In this document: piece by piece, positions 49,637 through 58,481 of the stretch
Numbering within the stretch: position 1 is the first letter of the stretch
How the letters are laid out: every line of letters begins with the position of its first letter
Assembly: GCA_036272915.1 (NCBI GenBank)
Contig: DATAXV010000202.1
Coordinates: forward strand, 5,571 to 69,570
Direction of reading: 5' to 3'
DNA length: 64,000 bases
Source: DATAXV01 sp036272915
Lineage (GTDB): Bacteria; Chloroflexota; Dormibacteria; Dormibacterales; Dormibacteraceae
Program-made: the position numbers and the translations under genes
The notes under the pieces: generated by a model
The model's database searches: none
What the model was told of the DNA's origin: nothing
Seen by the model: only the letters and a program-made list of their open reading frames with translations

Positions 49637-51619
49637 TCAGCCCTGGGGGTCGACATCGAACGACCACCCCCTCCCCCGAGGGAGATGCGGCCGGAGCCTC
49701 TCCAGGTCCCGGCCCTTGACCGTGACCTGCCAGCGGAACTCCCCGCGGAGCCGGTGCATGAACGCGGGTGAGGGTCCCTGCACCCTGATCCCCTCCAGCC
49801 GCTCGGCGACGATGGCGCTGGCCAGCCGCTCGGCGGCGTCGCCGGCGGTGGCCGAGGCCCGGCCATCATCGTCGTTGGCATAGGTGAGCACCGCCAGCTG
49901 CACGGCCGGCGGGAACTCGAAGACCGTTCGCGACAGGAACTCCTGCTCGTAGAAGGACCGGTAGTCGCCCCGCTGCGCGGCGCGGAGGCTGTAGTGGTCG
50001 GGGTTCGAGGTCTGGACCACGACCCGCGCCGGGCGGCGGTTGCGCCCCGCCCGCCCGGCGACCTGGGCCACCAGCGCGTACGCCGACTCCGCCGCCCGGT
50101 AGTCGGGAAAATGCAGCGGCAGGTCGGCGTCGACCACCCCCACCGTGCTCACGTCCTCGAGGTCGAGGCCTCTGGCCACCAGCTGCGTCCCGACCAGGAT
50201 GTCGGCGCGATGCTGGCTGAAGGTCTCGAAGATGTTCCAGTACGCCTCCGGCGAGCGCAGCGCGTCGCGGTCCAGCCGCAGCACCCTCGCCTCCGGCCAG
50301 AGCCGCTGGACCAGCCCCTCCAGGCGCTGCGTGCCGATGCCGAGCGCGCGCAGCTGCGCCGAGCCGCAGTGGGGGCAGGTCGGCGGCTGCGCCTGGAGGT
50401 AGCCGCAGTAGTGGCAGGCGAGCCCGCCCAGCTCAGGGTGCTGGACCAGCGAGACCGAGCAGCCCGGGCAGAGGATGGACTTGCCGCAGTCGCGACAGAG
50501 GATGAAGGTCGAGGCGCCCCGCCGGTTGAGGAAGAGGATCGCCTGCTCCTCCCGCCTCAGGGCGCCGTCGACCGCCTCGATCAGCGTCTCCGACAGGGGC
50601 TGGCGGTTGCCCCGGCGGAGCTCCTCGCGAAGGTCGACCAGCTCGATCTCGGCGGCCTCGCCGCGGATCCGGTGGGGCAGCTCGGCCAGGGCCAGCGCGC
50701 CGGTCTCGGTCTCCCGGTAGCTCTCGACGCTGGGCGTGGCCGAGCCCAGCACCAGCCGGGCCCCGGTCGATTCGGCCAGGCGCCTCGCCACCCAGCCCGT
50801 CTCGTAGCGGGGGATGCGATCCTGCTTGTAGGCGCTGGAGCCCTCCTCGTCGACGCAGATCAGGCCGAGGCGGGGAACCGGCGCGAAGACGGCGGAGCGG
50901 CTGCCGATGACGAGATCCACCTCGCCGCGACGGACGCGCCACCACTGCTGTGCCCGCTCCAGCTCGGTCAGGGCGCTGTGGAGCACCGCCAGCGGCACCC
51001 CCAGCCGGCGGGAGAAGCGCTCCACCAGCTGCGGCGTCAGCGAGATCTCGGGGACCAGCACCAGCACCCGGAGGCCCTTGGCCAGGACGCGCTCGGCGGC
51101 GGCCATGTAGACCTCGGTCTTGCCGCTGGCGGCGACCCCGTGCAGCAGCACCCGCCGGCGGTCCGCGATGACCTTCAGGGCCTCCCGCTGATCGGGGGTG
51201 AGGAGCGGCGCCGGCTCCGGCGGGCCGGAGGGGTTGACGTACTGGAGCAGCTGGCTGTGGCGGGTCTGCCGGGTCGAGGGGCCGGCGCCGCCCGAACCCG
51301 GACGGCGCACCCGGGGCGGCAGCATCGCCCGCAGGCACTCGATCAGCGGCGCCCAGTAGTGCGCCGAGACCTCGCGGGCGAGGCCCATCTGGTGCGGCAG
51401 CAGCAGCGGCGAGGTGTCGGCGTGCTCGATCGCCTTGAGCTCCATCTCGCCGCCGCCGTCGGTGTGGAGCTCGGTGACGTAGCCGGCGCCGTGGCGGCGC
51501 CCAAAGGGAACCCAGACCCGCTGCCCGGGGACCAGGTCCATGCCCTCCGGCACCAGGTAGGTGTAGGTCTCGTGGTCGATCATGCGGGCGGCCTCGACCG
51601 CCACCTCGGCGCAGAGCAC
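49637..51619 (-). CDS. priA: Primosomal protein N' (PriA helicase)
   Basis: 660 residues. N-terminal 3'-DNA-binding region; Walker A LLHGVAASGKTEVYMAA; helicase motifs LVLVPEISLTPQLV and LVLGSATPSVESYR; eight zinc-binding Cys between about 375 and 420 (LCRDCGKSILCPGC, CHYCGY, CPHCGS); and LVGTQLVARGLDLEDVSTVG. Walker B reads VDEEGSSAYKQD, with Gly instead of the His of DEEH. Restarts stalled replication forks. Its start follows the coaBC stop by 3 bases. Slightly shorter than E. coli PriA. Confidence 0.94.
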   Translation of the reverse strand: MLCAEVAVEAARMIDHETYTYLVPEGMDLVPGQRVWVPFGRRHGAGYVTELHTDGGGEMELKAIEHADTSPLLLPHQMGLAREVSAHYWAPLIECLRAMLPPRVRRPGSGGAGPSTRQTRHSQLLQYVNPSGPPEPAPLLTPDQREALKVIADRRRVLLHGVAASGKTEVYMAAAERVLAKGLRVLVLVPEISLTPQLVERFSRRLGVPLAVLHSALTELERAQQWWRVRRGEVDLVIGSRSAVFAPVPRLGLICVDEEGSSAYKQDRIPRYETGWVARRLAESTGARLVLGSATPSVESYRETETGALALAELPHRIRGEAAEIELVDLREELRRGNRQPLSETLIEAVDGALRREEQAILFLNRRGASTFILCRDCGKSILCPGCSVSLVQHPELGGLACHYCGYLQAQPPTCPHCGSAQLRALGIGTQRLEGLVQRLWPEARVLRLDRDALRSPEAYWNIFETFSQHRADILVGTQLVARGLDLEDVSTVGVVDADLPLHFPDYRAAESAYALVAQVAGRAGRNRRPARVVVQTSNPDHYSLRAAQRGDYRSFYEQEFLSRTVFEFPPAVQLAVLTYANDDDGRASATAGDAAERLASAIVAERLEGIRVQGPSPAFMHRLRGEFRWQVTVKGRDLERLRPHLPRGRGWSFDVDPQG

Positions 51620-51622
51620 GGC

Positions 51623-52855
51623 TCAGCGGGCCGGCAGGCGGGGGACGACGGCGTCGAGGATGCGGTCGGCCATCTCCCGCTTGGTCACCCGCTCGATGTC
51701 GACCCGGGAGCCGTCGCGGAAGAGCAGGGTGCCGGCGTTGTGCTCCGAGCCGAAGGCGATGTCAGCGCGCCGGATGTCGTTGCCCAGGATCGCGTCCAGG
51801 CCCTTGCGGCTGAGCTTCTCCCGGGTGTGCTCCCACAGATCCTCGCCCTCGGCGGCGAAGCCGAGCCGGAAGAGATTCTCGGTGCCCGGCGAGGTCGCCA
51901 GCGAGGCGAGGAGGTCCGGGTTGCGCTCCAGGCGGAGCACCAGCTCCTCGCGGTTCTCGCGGCGGATCTTGGTCTCCGAGCGCTCGGCCGGCCGGTAGTC
52001 GGCGACCGCTGCCGCCATCATCAGCAGGTCGGCGCCCGGGACGGCCTCGCGCAGCGCCCCGAGCATGTCCTCGGCGCTCTCCACCGGCCGGACCTCGACG
52101 CGCGGGTGGGCGGGGTGTGCCGCCGCCGAGATCAGGACCACCTCGGCCCCGCGCTCGGCGGCGGCGGCGGCGAGGGCGAAGCCCATCCGGCCGCTGGAGT
52201 AGTTGGAGATGAAGCGGACCGGGTCGATCGCCTCCCGGGTCCCCCCCGCCGTGACCACCACGCGCCGGCCGCGGAGGTCGCCCGATTCGCCGAGGGCGCC
52301 ATCCATCGCCGCCAGCAGCACCGCCGCCTCGGGCAGGCGGCCGGAGCCGACGTGGCCGCTGGCCAGCCGCCCCGCCTCCGGCTCGACCACCGTCAACCCG
52401 CGGCGGCGCAGGGTGGCCACGTTCTCGGCCACCACCGCCTTCCCCCACATGGCGTCGTTCATGGCCGGCGCGACCACGACCGGGGAGCGGGCGGCGAGCA
52501 CGGTGGCGGCGACGATGTCATCGCCCAGGCCGTGGGCGAGGCGGGCCAGCGCGTGCGCGGTGGCCGGGGCGACCAGGACCACCTCGGCCCAGTCGCCGAG
52601 CTCGACGTGGGGCTCGGCCGCGCCGCCGGCGGCCCAGAGGTCGGTCAGGACCGGGTGGCCGCTGAGGCCGCGCAGGGTCGCCTCGCCGACGAACCGCCCG
52701 GCGGCCTCGGTCATCGCCACCCGGACCGTGCAGCCGGCCCGGGTCAGCTGGGAGACCAGGGCGCAGACCTTGTAGGCGGCGATGCCGCCGGCCACCAGCA
52801 CGGCCACGCGGCGCCCGCGAAGGCCGGCCGGCACCGCCTCGGCGGGCGTGCTCAC
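51623..52855 (-). CDS. coaBC: Bifunctional phosphopantothenoylcysteine decarboxylase / phosphopantothenate-cysteine ligase
   Basis: 410 residues from the GTG at 52855 (GTGA overlap with gmk). CoaC flavoprotein domain (about 1-180): VAVLVAGGIAAYK, AAEPHVELGDWAEVVLVAPA, PAMNDAMW. The segment that in E. coli holds catalytic Cys (ACGDxGxGRM) reads LASGHVGSGRLPE, with Ser. CoaB domain (about 185-405): RVVVTAGGTREAIDPVRFIS, NYSSGRMGFALA, LLMMAAAVADYRP, GLDAILGND. Catalyses two steps of coenzyme A synthesis. Confidence 0.95.
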   Translation of the reverse strand: MSTPAEAVPAGLRGRRVAVLVAGGIAAYKVCALVSQLTRAGCTVRVAMTEAAGRFVGEATLRGLSGHPVLTDLWAAGGAAEPHVELGDWAEVVLVAPATAHALARLAHGLGDDIVAATVLAARSPVVVAPAMNDAMWGKAVVAENVATLRRRGLTVVEPEAGRLASGHVGSGRLPEAAVLLAAMDGALGESGDLRGRRVVVTAGGTREAIDPVRFISNYSSGRMGFALAAAAAERGAEVVLISAAAHPAHPRVEVRPVESAEDMLGALREAVPGADLLMMAAAVADYRPAERSETKIRRENREELVLRLERNPDLLASLATSPGTENLFRLGFAAEGEDLWEHTREKLSRKGLDAILGNDIRRADIAFGSEHNAGTLLFRDGSRVDIERVTKREMADRILDAVVPRLPAR

Positions 52856-53430
52856 ACCAGCAGCCTCCTGTCCTCCTCGAGCAGGGACTCGATCTCGCCC
52901 ACCGCCCGGACCACCGTGTCGTTGACGACGATGTGGTCGTAGCGGTCGGCGAACGACATCTCCCACTCGGCCAGCCGCTGCCGGGCCTGGATCTCCTCCT
53001 CCGACTCCACCCCGCGCTCGATCCGGCGGCGGATCAGCTCGCGCATCGTGGGCGGGGCGATGAAGACGTAGACGCCGTCGGGACGGCGCTGGCGGACCTG
53101 GTCGGCGCCCTGCACGTCGATCTTGAGGATCACGTCGTAGCCGGCCCGCTGGGCCGCCTCGACGCGGGCCGCGGAGGTCCCGTAGAGGTTGCCGTTGACG
53201 GTCGCGTGCTCGAGGAAGTCGTCGGCCTGCGCCATTTGCTCGAACTCCTCACGGGTGACGAAGGAGTAGTGCTCACCGTCGATCTCGTAATCGCGCCGGG
53301 GCCGGGTCGTATAGGAGACCGAGTAGCAGAGATGCGGGTTGCGCTTGAGCAGCTGCTCGATGACCGTGTCCTTGCCGACCCCGCCCGGGCCCGAGATCAC
53401 GACCAGGAGGCTCCGGCCGGCCCGGCTCAT
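52852..53430 (-). CDS. gmk: Guanylate kinase
   Basis: 192 residues. P-loop VVISGPGGVGKDTVIEQLL (usual form GPSGVGKGT), then SVSYTTRPRRDYEIDGEHYSF with the GMP-binding Ser, Arg and Tyr, NGNLYGTS, LKIDVQGADQVR and RRRIERGVESEEEIQ lid. Phosphorylates GMP to GDP. Overlaps rluD upstream by ATGA and coaBC downstream by GTGA; rpoZ, often found between gmk and coaBC, is not here. Confidence 0.96.
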   Translation of the reverse strand: MSRAGRSLLVVISGPGGVGKDTVIEQLLKRNPHLCYSVSYTTRPRRDYEIDGEHYSFVTREEFEQMAQADDFLEHATVNGNLYGTSAARVEAAQRAGYDVILKIDVQGADQVRQRRPDGVYVFIAPPTMRELIRRRIERGVESEEEIQARQRLAEWEMSFADRYDHIVVNDTVVRAVGEIESLLEEDRRLLV

Positions 53431-54329
53431 CCACCCTCCCAGGCGTCCCGGGTGCCGCCCAGGCTCGACCAGAAGCGGAGGAAATCCTCGGGCGGCTCAG
53501 CCTCGAAGGCCATCTCCTCGCCCGTCCTCGGGTGCCGCAGACGGAGCCGCCAGGCGTGGAGCATGGGCCGTTCGGGGTCTCCCCCGCGGCGGTGGCCGTA
53601 GAGGTCATCCCCGGCCACCGGATGCCTCTCCGCAGCCAGGTGGACTCGAATCTGATGGGTGCGTCCCGTCTCCAGGTCGCATCGCAGCAGAGTATGACCG
53701 GACCGGCGCTCGAGCACACGGAAGCGGGTCCTGGCGCTGCGGCCGCCCTCGACGACGGCCATGCGCAGCCGCAGCCGGGGATGGCGGGCGATGGGGGCGT
53801 CGATGATGCCCGCATCCTGGGCGACTCCGCCGCGGACGATGGCCAGGTAGGTGCGGGAGAGGCGGCGGTCGGCGAGTTGTCCGGCGAGGTCGCGGTGGGC
53901 GACGTCGGTCCGCGCGGCCAGGATCAGGCCCGAGGTGCCTCGATCGAGGCGGTGGACGATCCCGGGGCGGGCCTCGCCACCGGCCGCCGACCAGCTCCCG
54001 CCCAGACCGAGGAGGGCGTGGACCATGGTTCCGGAGTGGTGGCCTGGAGCCGGGTGCACGACCATCCCGGCGGGCTTGTCGACCACGACCAGGTCGTCGT
54101 CCTGGTAGACGATGCGGAGCGGGATCGCCTCCGCCGAGGGGGTCAGGGAGACCGGGTCGGGGACGGCGTACTCGATCACGTCACCCTCCTTGACCTGCTC
54201 CGAGGGCTTCGCCGGCCGGCCGTTGTGCCGCACCTCGCCGGAGCGTGCCAGCCTCGCCGCCGAGGAGCGGCTGAGCTCGGGATCGGACTCGGCCAGCACC
54301 TGGTCGAGGCGACCTCCGACACCCTGCAC
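53427..54329 (-). CDS. rluD: RluA/RluD-family 23S rRNA pseudouridine synthase
   Basis: 300 residues from the GTG at 54329, 2 bases after the lspA stop. An N-terminal S4 RNA-binding domain (about 8-65: GRLDQVLAESDPELSRSSAA) is followed by the catalytic domain with IVYQDDDLVVVDKPAGMVVH, GIVHRLDRGTSGLIL (catalytic Asp in HRLDRxTSG), YLAIVRG and TGRTHQIRVHLA. Makes pseudouridines in 23S rRNA helix 69 in the RluD group; exact specificity is inferred from the S4 domain and the lspA neighbourhood. Confidence 0.92.
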   Translation of the reverse strand: MQGVGGRLDQVLAESDPELSRSSAARLARSGEVRHNGRPAKPSEQVKEGDVIEYAVPDPVSLTPSAEAIPLRIVYQDDDLVVVDKPAGMVVHPAPGHHSGTMVHALLGLGGSWSAAGGEARPGIVHRLDRGTSGLILAARTDVAHRDLAGQLADRRLSRTYLAIVRGGVAQDAGIIDAPIARHPRLRLRMAVVEGGRSARTRFRVLERRSGHTLLRCDLETGRTHQIRVHLAAERHPVAGDDLYGHRRGGDPERPMLHAWRLRLRHPRTGEEMAFEAEPPEDFLRFWSSLGGTRDAWEGG

Positions 54330-54331
54330 CG

Positions 54332-54808
54332 TCAGCTGTCGTGTCGATGCCGTAGGAGGTACCCGACCACGAGCAGGGCGACCCCGACCGAGACCGCCGA
54401 GTCGGCGACGTTGAACACGGGCCACCAGTGGACGTCGAGGAAGTCGGTCACCTCGCCCCGGAGCAGGCGGTCGTAGCCGTTGCCGACGGTGCCACCCAGG
54501 ATCAGCCCGAGAACGGCCCCGAAGGCGGGGTCGAGCGGGTTGCGGACGACATAGACGACGATCGCCGCCCCGATCACGATCGAGGCGGCGAGGAAGACCA
54601 GGGTGGCGCTGCGGCCTATGCCGAAGGCCGCCCCCGAGTTCTGGGCGTTGGCGATCCACAGGAAGGGCAGCACCTGGCGCTCCGTTCCCAGCGGTATGTC
54701 GGCGCCGACCAGCGCCTTGGTCACCCGGTCGACGACGAAGATCGCGACGGCGACGATGGCGCAGAGCGCCCGGCCAGCGGTCAGCCCGCCCGCTCGAGCC
54801 CGATCCAA
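54332..54808 (-). CDS. lspA: Lipoprotein signal peptidase (signal peptidase II)
   Basis: 158 residues, four transmembrane helices. Family blocks: FVVDRVTKALV, IANAQNSGAAFGIG, GLILGGTVGNGYDRLLRGEV with first catalytic Asp region, TDFLDVHWWPVFNVADSAVS containing the second Asp. Cleaves lipoprotein signal peptides in the membrane. The start lies inside the 3' end of ileS (28-base overlap), and rluD follows at once. Confidence 0.95.
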   Translation of the reverse strand: MDRARAGGLTAGRALCAIVAVAIFVVDRVTKALVGADIPLGTERQVLPFLWIANAQNSGAAFGIGRSATLVFLAASIVIGAAIVVYVVRNPLDPAFGAVLGLILGGTVGNGYDRLLRGEVTDFLDVHWWPVFNVADSAVSVGVALLVVGYLLRHRHDS

Positions 54809-57627
54809 AGACCACCTCCCTTGATCTCGGCCCCGGCCAGGCCCTCGGGCCGCTCGAAGCGGACCTCGGTGGCGAGCGTCTCGCCGCCGACGTAGTCACC
54901 GAAGCGCTCCATCGCCGAGCGCCATTCGCCCTCGGCCTCGATGTAGAGCACGATGCGATCCTCGATGCGCAGCCGGCTGGCCTTGCGATGGTCCTGGATC
55001 AGGCGCACGGCATCACGGGCCATGCCCTCCTCACGCAGTTCCCTGTCGACCTCGAGGTCGAGCTCGAAGCCATCGCCCTGGCGGACCTCCTTGACGTTCA
55101 GCTCCTCCTGGATGATAGCCGCGATCTCAGGCCGGAAGCCGCGGGCGAGCGTGACCGATCGCAGCGGCTGGCGGACCCGGACCTGGGCCCGGTCGCGAGC
55201 GGCGAGGCCCTCGGCGACCGCCTGCCGGGCCGCCGCCATCTCCGCCTCCAGGACCTCGTCCCTGACCCCGTCCGGGGGCCTCGGGTAGTCGGCCAGGTGG
55301 ACGCTGACGCCGCCCGAGAGGTTGCGGTGGATGGCGTCGCTGATGAAGGGGGTGAACGGACCCAGCAGCCGGCTCAGGGTGACCAGGGTCTGATGCAGCG
55401 TCTGGTACGCGGACCGCTTGTCGGCGTCGTCGCCCGACTTCCAGAAGCGCCGCCGGGAGCGGCGCACGTACCAGTTGGAGAGGTCGCCGACGAAGGCGTC
55501 GATGGGGCGCGCGGCGCCGTTGACGTCGTAGCCCTCGAGGCCGCGGTTGGCGGACTCGACGACGTGCGCCAGCCGGGAGAGCAGCCAGCGGTCGAGCACC
55601 GGGCGCTCGGACAGCGGCACCTCCTCCTCCTCGCCGGGGCGGAAGCCGTCGATGTTGGCGTAGCCGCAGAAGAAGGAGTAGACGTTCCAGAGCATGCGCA
55701 GGAACTGCGTCACCACCGGCTGCAGCGTCTTCGGCCCGACCCGGTAGTTCTCCCCCACCGGGCTGACGTAGAAGAGCCAGCGGATCGCGTCGGCGCCGTA
55801 CTCGTCGAAGACGGGACCGGTCTTGATCACGTTGCCCAGCGACTTGTGCATCTCCCGGCCGTTGTCGTCGACGACGGTGGCCAGGCAGATCACGTTCCGG
55901 TAGGCGTTCTGGTCGAAGAGGAGGGCGGAGATCGCCAGCAGCGAGTAGAACCAGCCGCGGGTCTGGTCGATCGCCTCGCAGATGAAGTCGGCCGGGAAGC
56001 TGCGCTCGAACTCCTCCTTTCCCCGGCGCGGGTAGCCGCGCTGGGCGAAGGGCATCGAGCCTGAGTCGAACCAGCCGTCGAGGACGTCGGGGACGCGGTT
56101 CATGGTCCCCCCGCACGCGCAGGGCAGCGTGACCTCGTCGAGCCCCGGCCGGTGGAGGTCGGCGTTCTCGTCAAGGCCGAGCTCGGCGGCCGAGGCGACG
56201 CAGCGCTCGGAGCCGCACTTGGCGCAGGTCCAGAAGGGCAACGGCGTGCCCCAGAACCGCGTGCGGGAGATGGCCCAGTCGACGTTGTTCTCGAGCCAGT
56301 TGTTCATCCGCCCGGTGCGGATGTGCGCGGGCACCCAGTTGACGGCCAGGTTGTTCTCGACCAGGCGGTCCCTGACCGCGGTCGTCCGGATGTACCAGGA
56401 GTCGAGCGCGTAGTAGATCAGCGGCGTCCCACAGCGCCAGCAGAACGGGTAGGTGTGCTTCACCGTCTCCGCCCGGTAGAGCCGGCCGCGGCTGCGCAGG
56501 TCCTCGATGACCAGGGGGTCGGCGTCCTTGACGAAGAGGCCGGCGAAGGCCTCGACCTCGGGGATGAAGCGGCCGCGGAGGTCGACGGTGTGCCGGATCG
56601 GCAGCCCGTGCTCCTGGGCCAGGCGCAGGTCGTCGGCACCGTAGGCGGCGGCGGTGTGGACGATGCCGGTGCCATCCTCGGTGGAGACGAAGTCGGCGGG
56701 GACGACGTAGAAGGCGCGCTCGGTGGGCGGCAGGTACTCGTAGGGGGGCAGGTAGTCGAGCCCGACCAGGGCCCGGCCCCTGAAGCGCTCCAGCACCTGG
56801 TACTCGCCCTCGAGGACGGCGAGGCGGCTCTCGGCCAGGATCAGGTTCTCGTCGCCCTGCGAGACCTTGACGTAGTCGATGTCCTCGCCCACGGCCAGGC
56901 CGACGTTGCCGGGCAGGGTCCAGGGCGTGGTCGTCCAGGCGAGCAGGCTGGTGGTGGGGTCGTCGCGCAGCGGGAAGCGCACGAAGACGCTGGGGTCGAC
57001 CGTGTTCTCCCGCCAGCCCTGGGCCAGCTCGTGGCTGCTGAGCGGGGTCATGCAGCGGGGGCAGTAGGGGGCGACCCGGAAGCCCCTGTAGATCAGGCCC
57101 CGGTCCCACATCTGCTTGAGGGCCCACCAGACCGACTGGATGTAGTCGGAGTTCAGCGTCCAGTAGGCGTGGTCGTAGTCCTGCCAGAAGCCCATCCGGC
57201 CGGACATCTCCAGCCATTCCTCGACGTACTGGAAGACGCTCTCCCGGCAGAGGCGGTTGAACTCGGCGACGCCGAGCTCCTCGATCTGCTGCTTGCCGGA
57301 GATGCCGAGCTTCTTCTCGATCTCGAGCTCGACCGGCAGGCCGTGGGTGTCCCAGCCCGCCTTGCGCTCGACGTAGTAGCCGGCCATGGTCCGGTGACGG
57401 GCGATCAGGTCCTTGAACGACCGGGCGAGCACGTGGTGCACGCCGGGGCTGCCGTTGGCCGTGGGCGGGCCCTCGTAGAAGACGAAGCGGGGCGCCCCCT
57501 CGCGGTTGGCCAGGCTCCGCTCGAACGTGCCTTCCCGCTCCCAGCGGTCACGGATCTGGCGCTCGACGTCGGGCAGCTTGGCCCGCGGGTCGACGCCGTC
57601 GAAAGCTTCTCGTCTCTGTGTCTGCAT
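54781..57627 (-). CDS. ileS: Isoleucyl-tRNA synthetase
   Basis: 948 residues. Class I motifs: PTANGSPGVHHVL (HIGH region as HHVL) and REMHKSLGNVIKTG (KMSKS region as MHKSLG). WDTHGLPVELEIEKKLGISG and the editing domain (about 190-390, TTPWTLPGNVGLAVGED) identify IleRS; HKSLG and length suit the eukaryal-like type that often resists mupirocin. An internal CAKCGSERC zinc knuckle is also visible. GAAGGA precedes the ATG. A T-box leader lies upstream. Confidence 0.96.
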   Translation of the reverse strand: MQTQRREAFDGVDPRAKLPDVERQIRDRWEREGTFERSLANREGAPRFVFYEGPPTANGSPGVHHVLARSFKDLIARHRTMAGYYVERKAGWDTHGLPVELEIEKKLGISGKQQIEELGVAEFNRLCRESVFQYVEEWLEMSGRMGFWQDYDHAYWTLNSDYIQSVWWALKQMWDRGLIYRGFRVAPYCPRCMTPLSSHELAQGWRENTVDPSVFVRFPLRDDPTTSLLAWTTTPWTLPGNVGLAVGEDIDYVKVSQGDENLILAESRLAVLEGEYQVLERFRGRALVGLDYLPPYEYLPPTERAFYVVPADFVSTEDGTGIVHTAAAYGADDLRLAQEHGLPIRHTVDLRGRFIPEVEAFAGLFVKDADPLVIEDLRSRGRLYRAETVKHTYPFCWRCGTPLIYYALDSWYIRTTAVRDRLVENNLAVNWVPAHIRTGRMNNWLENNVDWAISRTRFWGTPLPFWTCAKCGSERCVASAAELGLDENADLHRPGLDEVTLPCACGGTMNRVPDVLDGWFDSGSMPFAQRGYPRRGKEEFERSFPADFICEAIDQTRGWFYSLLAISALLFDQNAYRNVICLATVVDDNGREMHKSLGNVIKTGPVFDEYGADAIRWLFYVSPVGENYRVGPKTLQPVVTQFLRMLWNVYSFFCGYANIDGFRPGEEEEVPLSERPVLDRWLLSRLAHVVESANRGLEGYDVNGAARPIDAFVGDLSNWYVRRSRRRFWKSGDDADKRSAYQTLHQTLVTLSRLLGPFTPFISDAIHRNLSGGVSVHLADYPRPPDGVRDEVLEAEMAAARQAVAEGLAARDRAQVRVRQPLRSVTLARGFRPEIAAIIQEELNVKEVRQGDGFELDLEVDRELREEGMARDAVRLIQDHRKASRLRIEDRIVLYIEAEGEWRSAMERFGDYVGGETLATEVRFERPEGLAGAEIKGGGLWIGLERAG

Positions 57628-57639
57628 GCGCCGCGTCCT

Positions 57640-57820
57640 TCAGGTGATCTTGATCTCTGGGACGAGCCATACAGCCCGCGGTACCACCCAGCTTCGCGGC
57701 GACGCCCTCCTCCGGACCGTACCGCGCACTCATGATGGGCTCGGCTCGGGAGTGATCTCGGCCCGCCGACCCCGGCCCGGATCTCAGCTACCCGGACTCT
57801 CTGTACGCGGCTTGTGGCTG
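57640..57820 (-). promoter_or_regulatory. T-box riboswitch leader of ileS
   Basis: On the minus strand GGGTGGTACCGCG (57677-57689), the invariant T-box that pairs with uncharged tRNA, lies about 50 bases before the ileS ATG. It is preceded by AGAGAGTCCGGGTAGCTGAG-like Stem I sequence, and two candidate Ile specifier triplets ATC occur in GAGATCC and GAGATCACTC. The short distance and lack of a T-run terminator favour the translational type, in which the ribosome site (GAAGGA) is masked unless uncharged tRNA-Ile binds. Boundaries are approximate. Confidence 0.88.
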
Positions 57821-57897
57821 GCCTACCTGTCTCCGTCGCTGCCGACGTGGCGCTCAGTGTACCGGTTGGGGGGCACGGGTGAGCCGGGAGCGAAGGC

Positions 57898-58481
57898 TCA
57901 CGCGGCCTCTCGCTCCTCGATCGGCTCCTGGACCACCGCCGGGCGCCGCCGGGGCCGTCCGGCGACGAGCAGGGCGACCCCGGCCAGGATCACGCCGGAG
58001 GCGACCAGGGTGCGGCCGCCGAGCGGCTCCTGGAGCACCATCCAGCCCAGCAGCAGCGTCACCACCGGGGCCATGTAGGCCTGGCTGTTGGCGATCGCCG
58101 GACCCGCCCGGCGGGCGATCCAGGTGAACAGGGTGAAGCCGACCAGGCCGCTGATCGTGACCACGGCGAAGGCGAGGACGGCACGGGCGTGATGGCGGCC
58201 GCGTGGAAGCGGGCGGGCTCGCCCAGCGCGGCGGCCAGGACCAGCTGCATGGCACCGCCGAACAGCATCTGCAGGGCGGACATCAGGACCGGCCTCTTCC
58301 CCAGCTCCGAGCGGACGGAGACCAGCGTGCCACCGGCGCATAGGACCTGGGTGGAGACGTTGATCTCCCGGCCCTGTTCGAGCCACGTGTGCCAGGTCAG
58401 GCCGACGCCGGCCAGCTGCGCGACCTCCTCGCGGCGCAGGCCGGGTGTGCGGCGGCGGAAGCCGTTCCCGGCCCGGATCAC
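57898..58481 (-). pseudogene. Chimera: HTH half of an MmyB-like regulator joined to the C-terminal half of an EamA transporter
   Basis: The minus strand first encodes the HTH of an XRE/MmyB regulator (RRRTPGLRREEVAQLAGVGL, then EQGREINVSTQVL, 58457 to about 58340), then without a break the second half of an EamA/DMT permease (GTLVSVRSELGKRPVLMSAL, GEPARFHAAAI). At about 58175-58185 the frame shifts; the protein resumes as RAVLAFAVVTISGLVGFTLF and NSQAYMAPVVTLLLGWMVLQ to 57898. One extra C in the CCC run there restores ITPRAVLAFA. The permease lacks its first five helices, so it is not functional as such. Confidence 0.7.

Noticed and set aside
49994..52942. 982-codon plus-strand frame
   Set aside because: Antisense to priA and coaBC, with low-complexity composition; a shadow of their codon bias.
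56152..57735. 527-codon plus-strand frame
   Set aside because: Antisense to ileS and its T-box leader; Gly/Asp/Val-rich noise.
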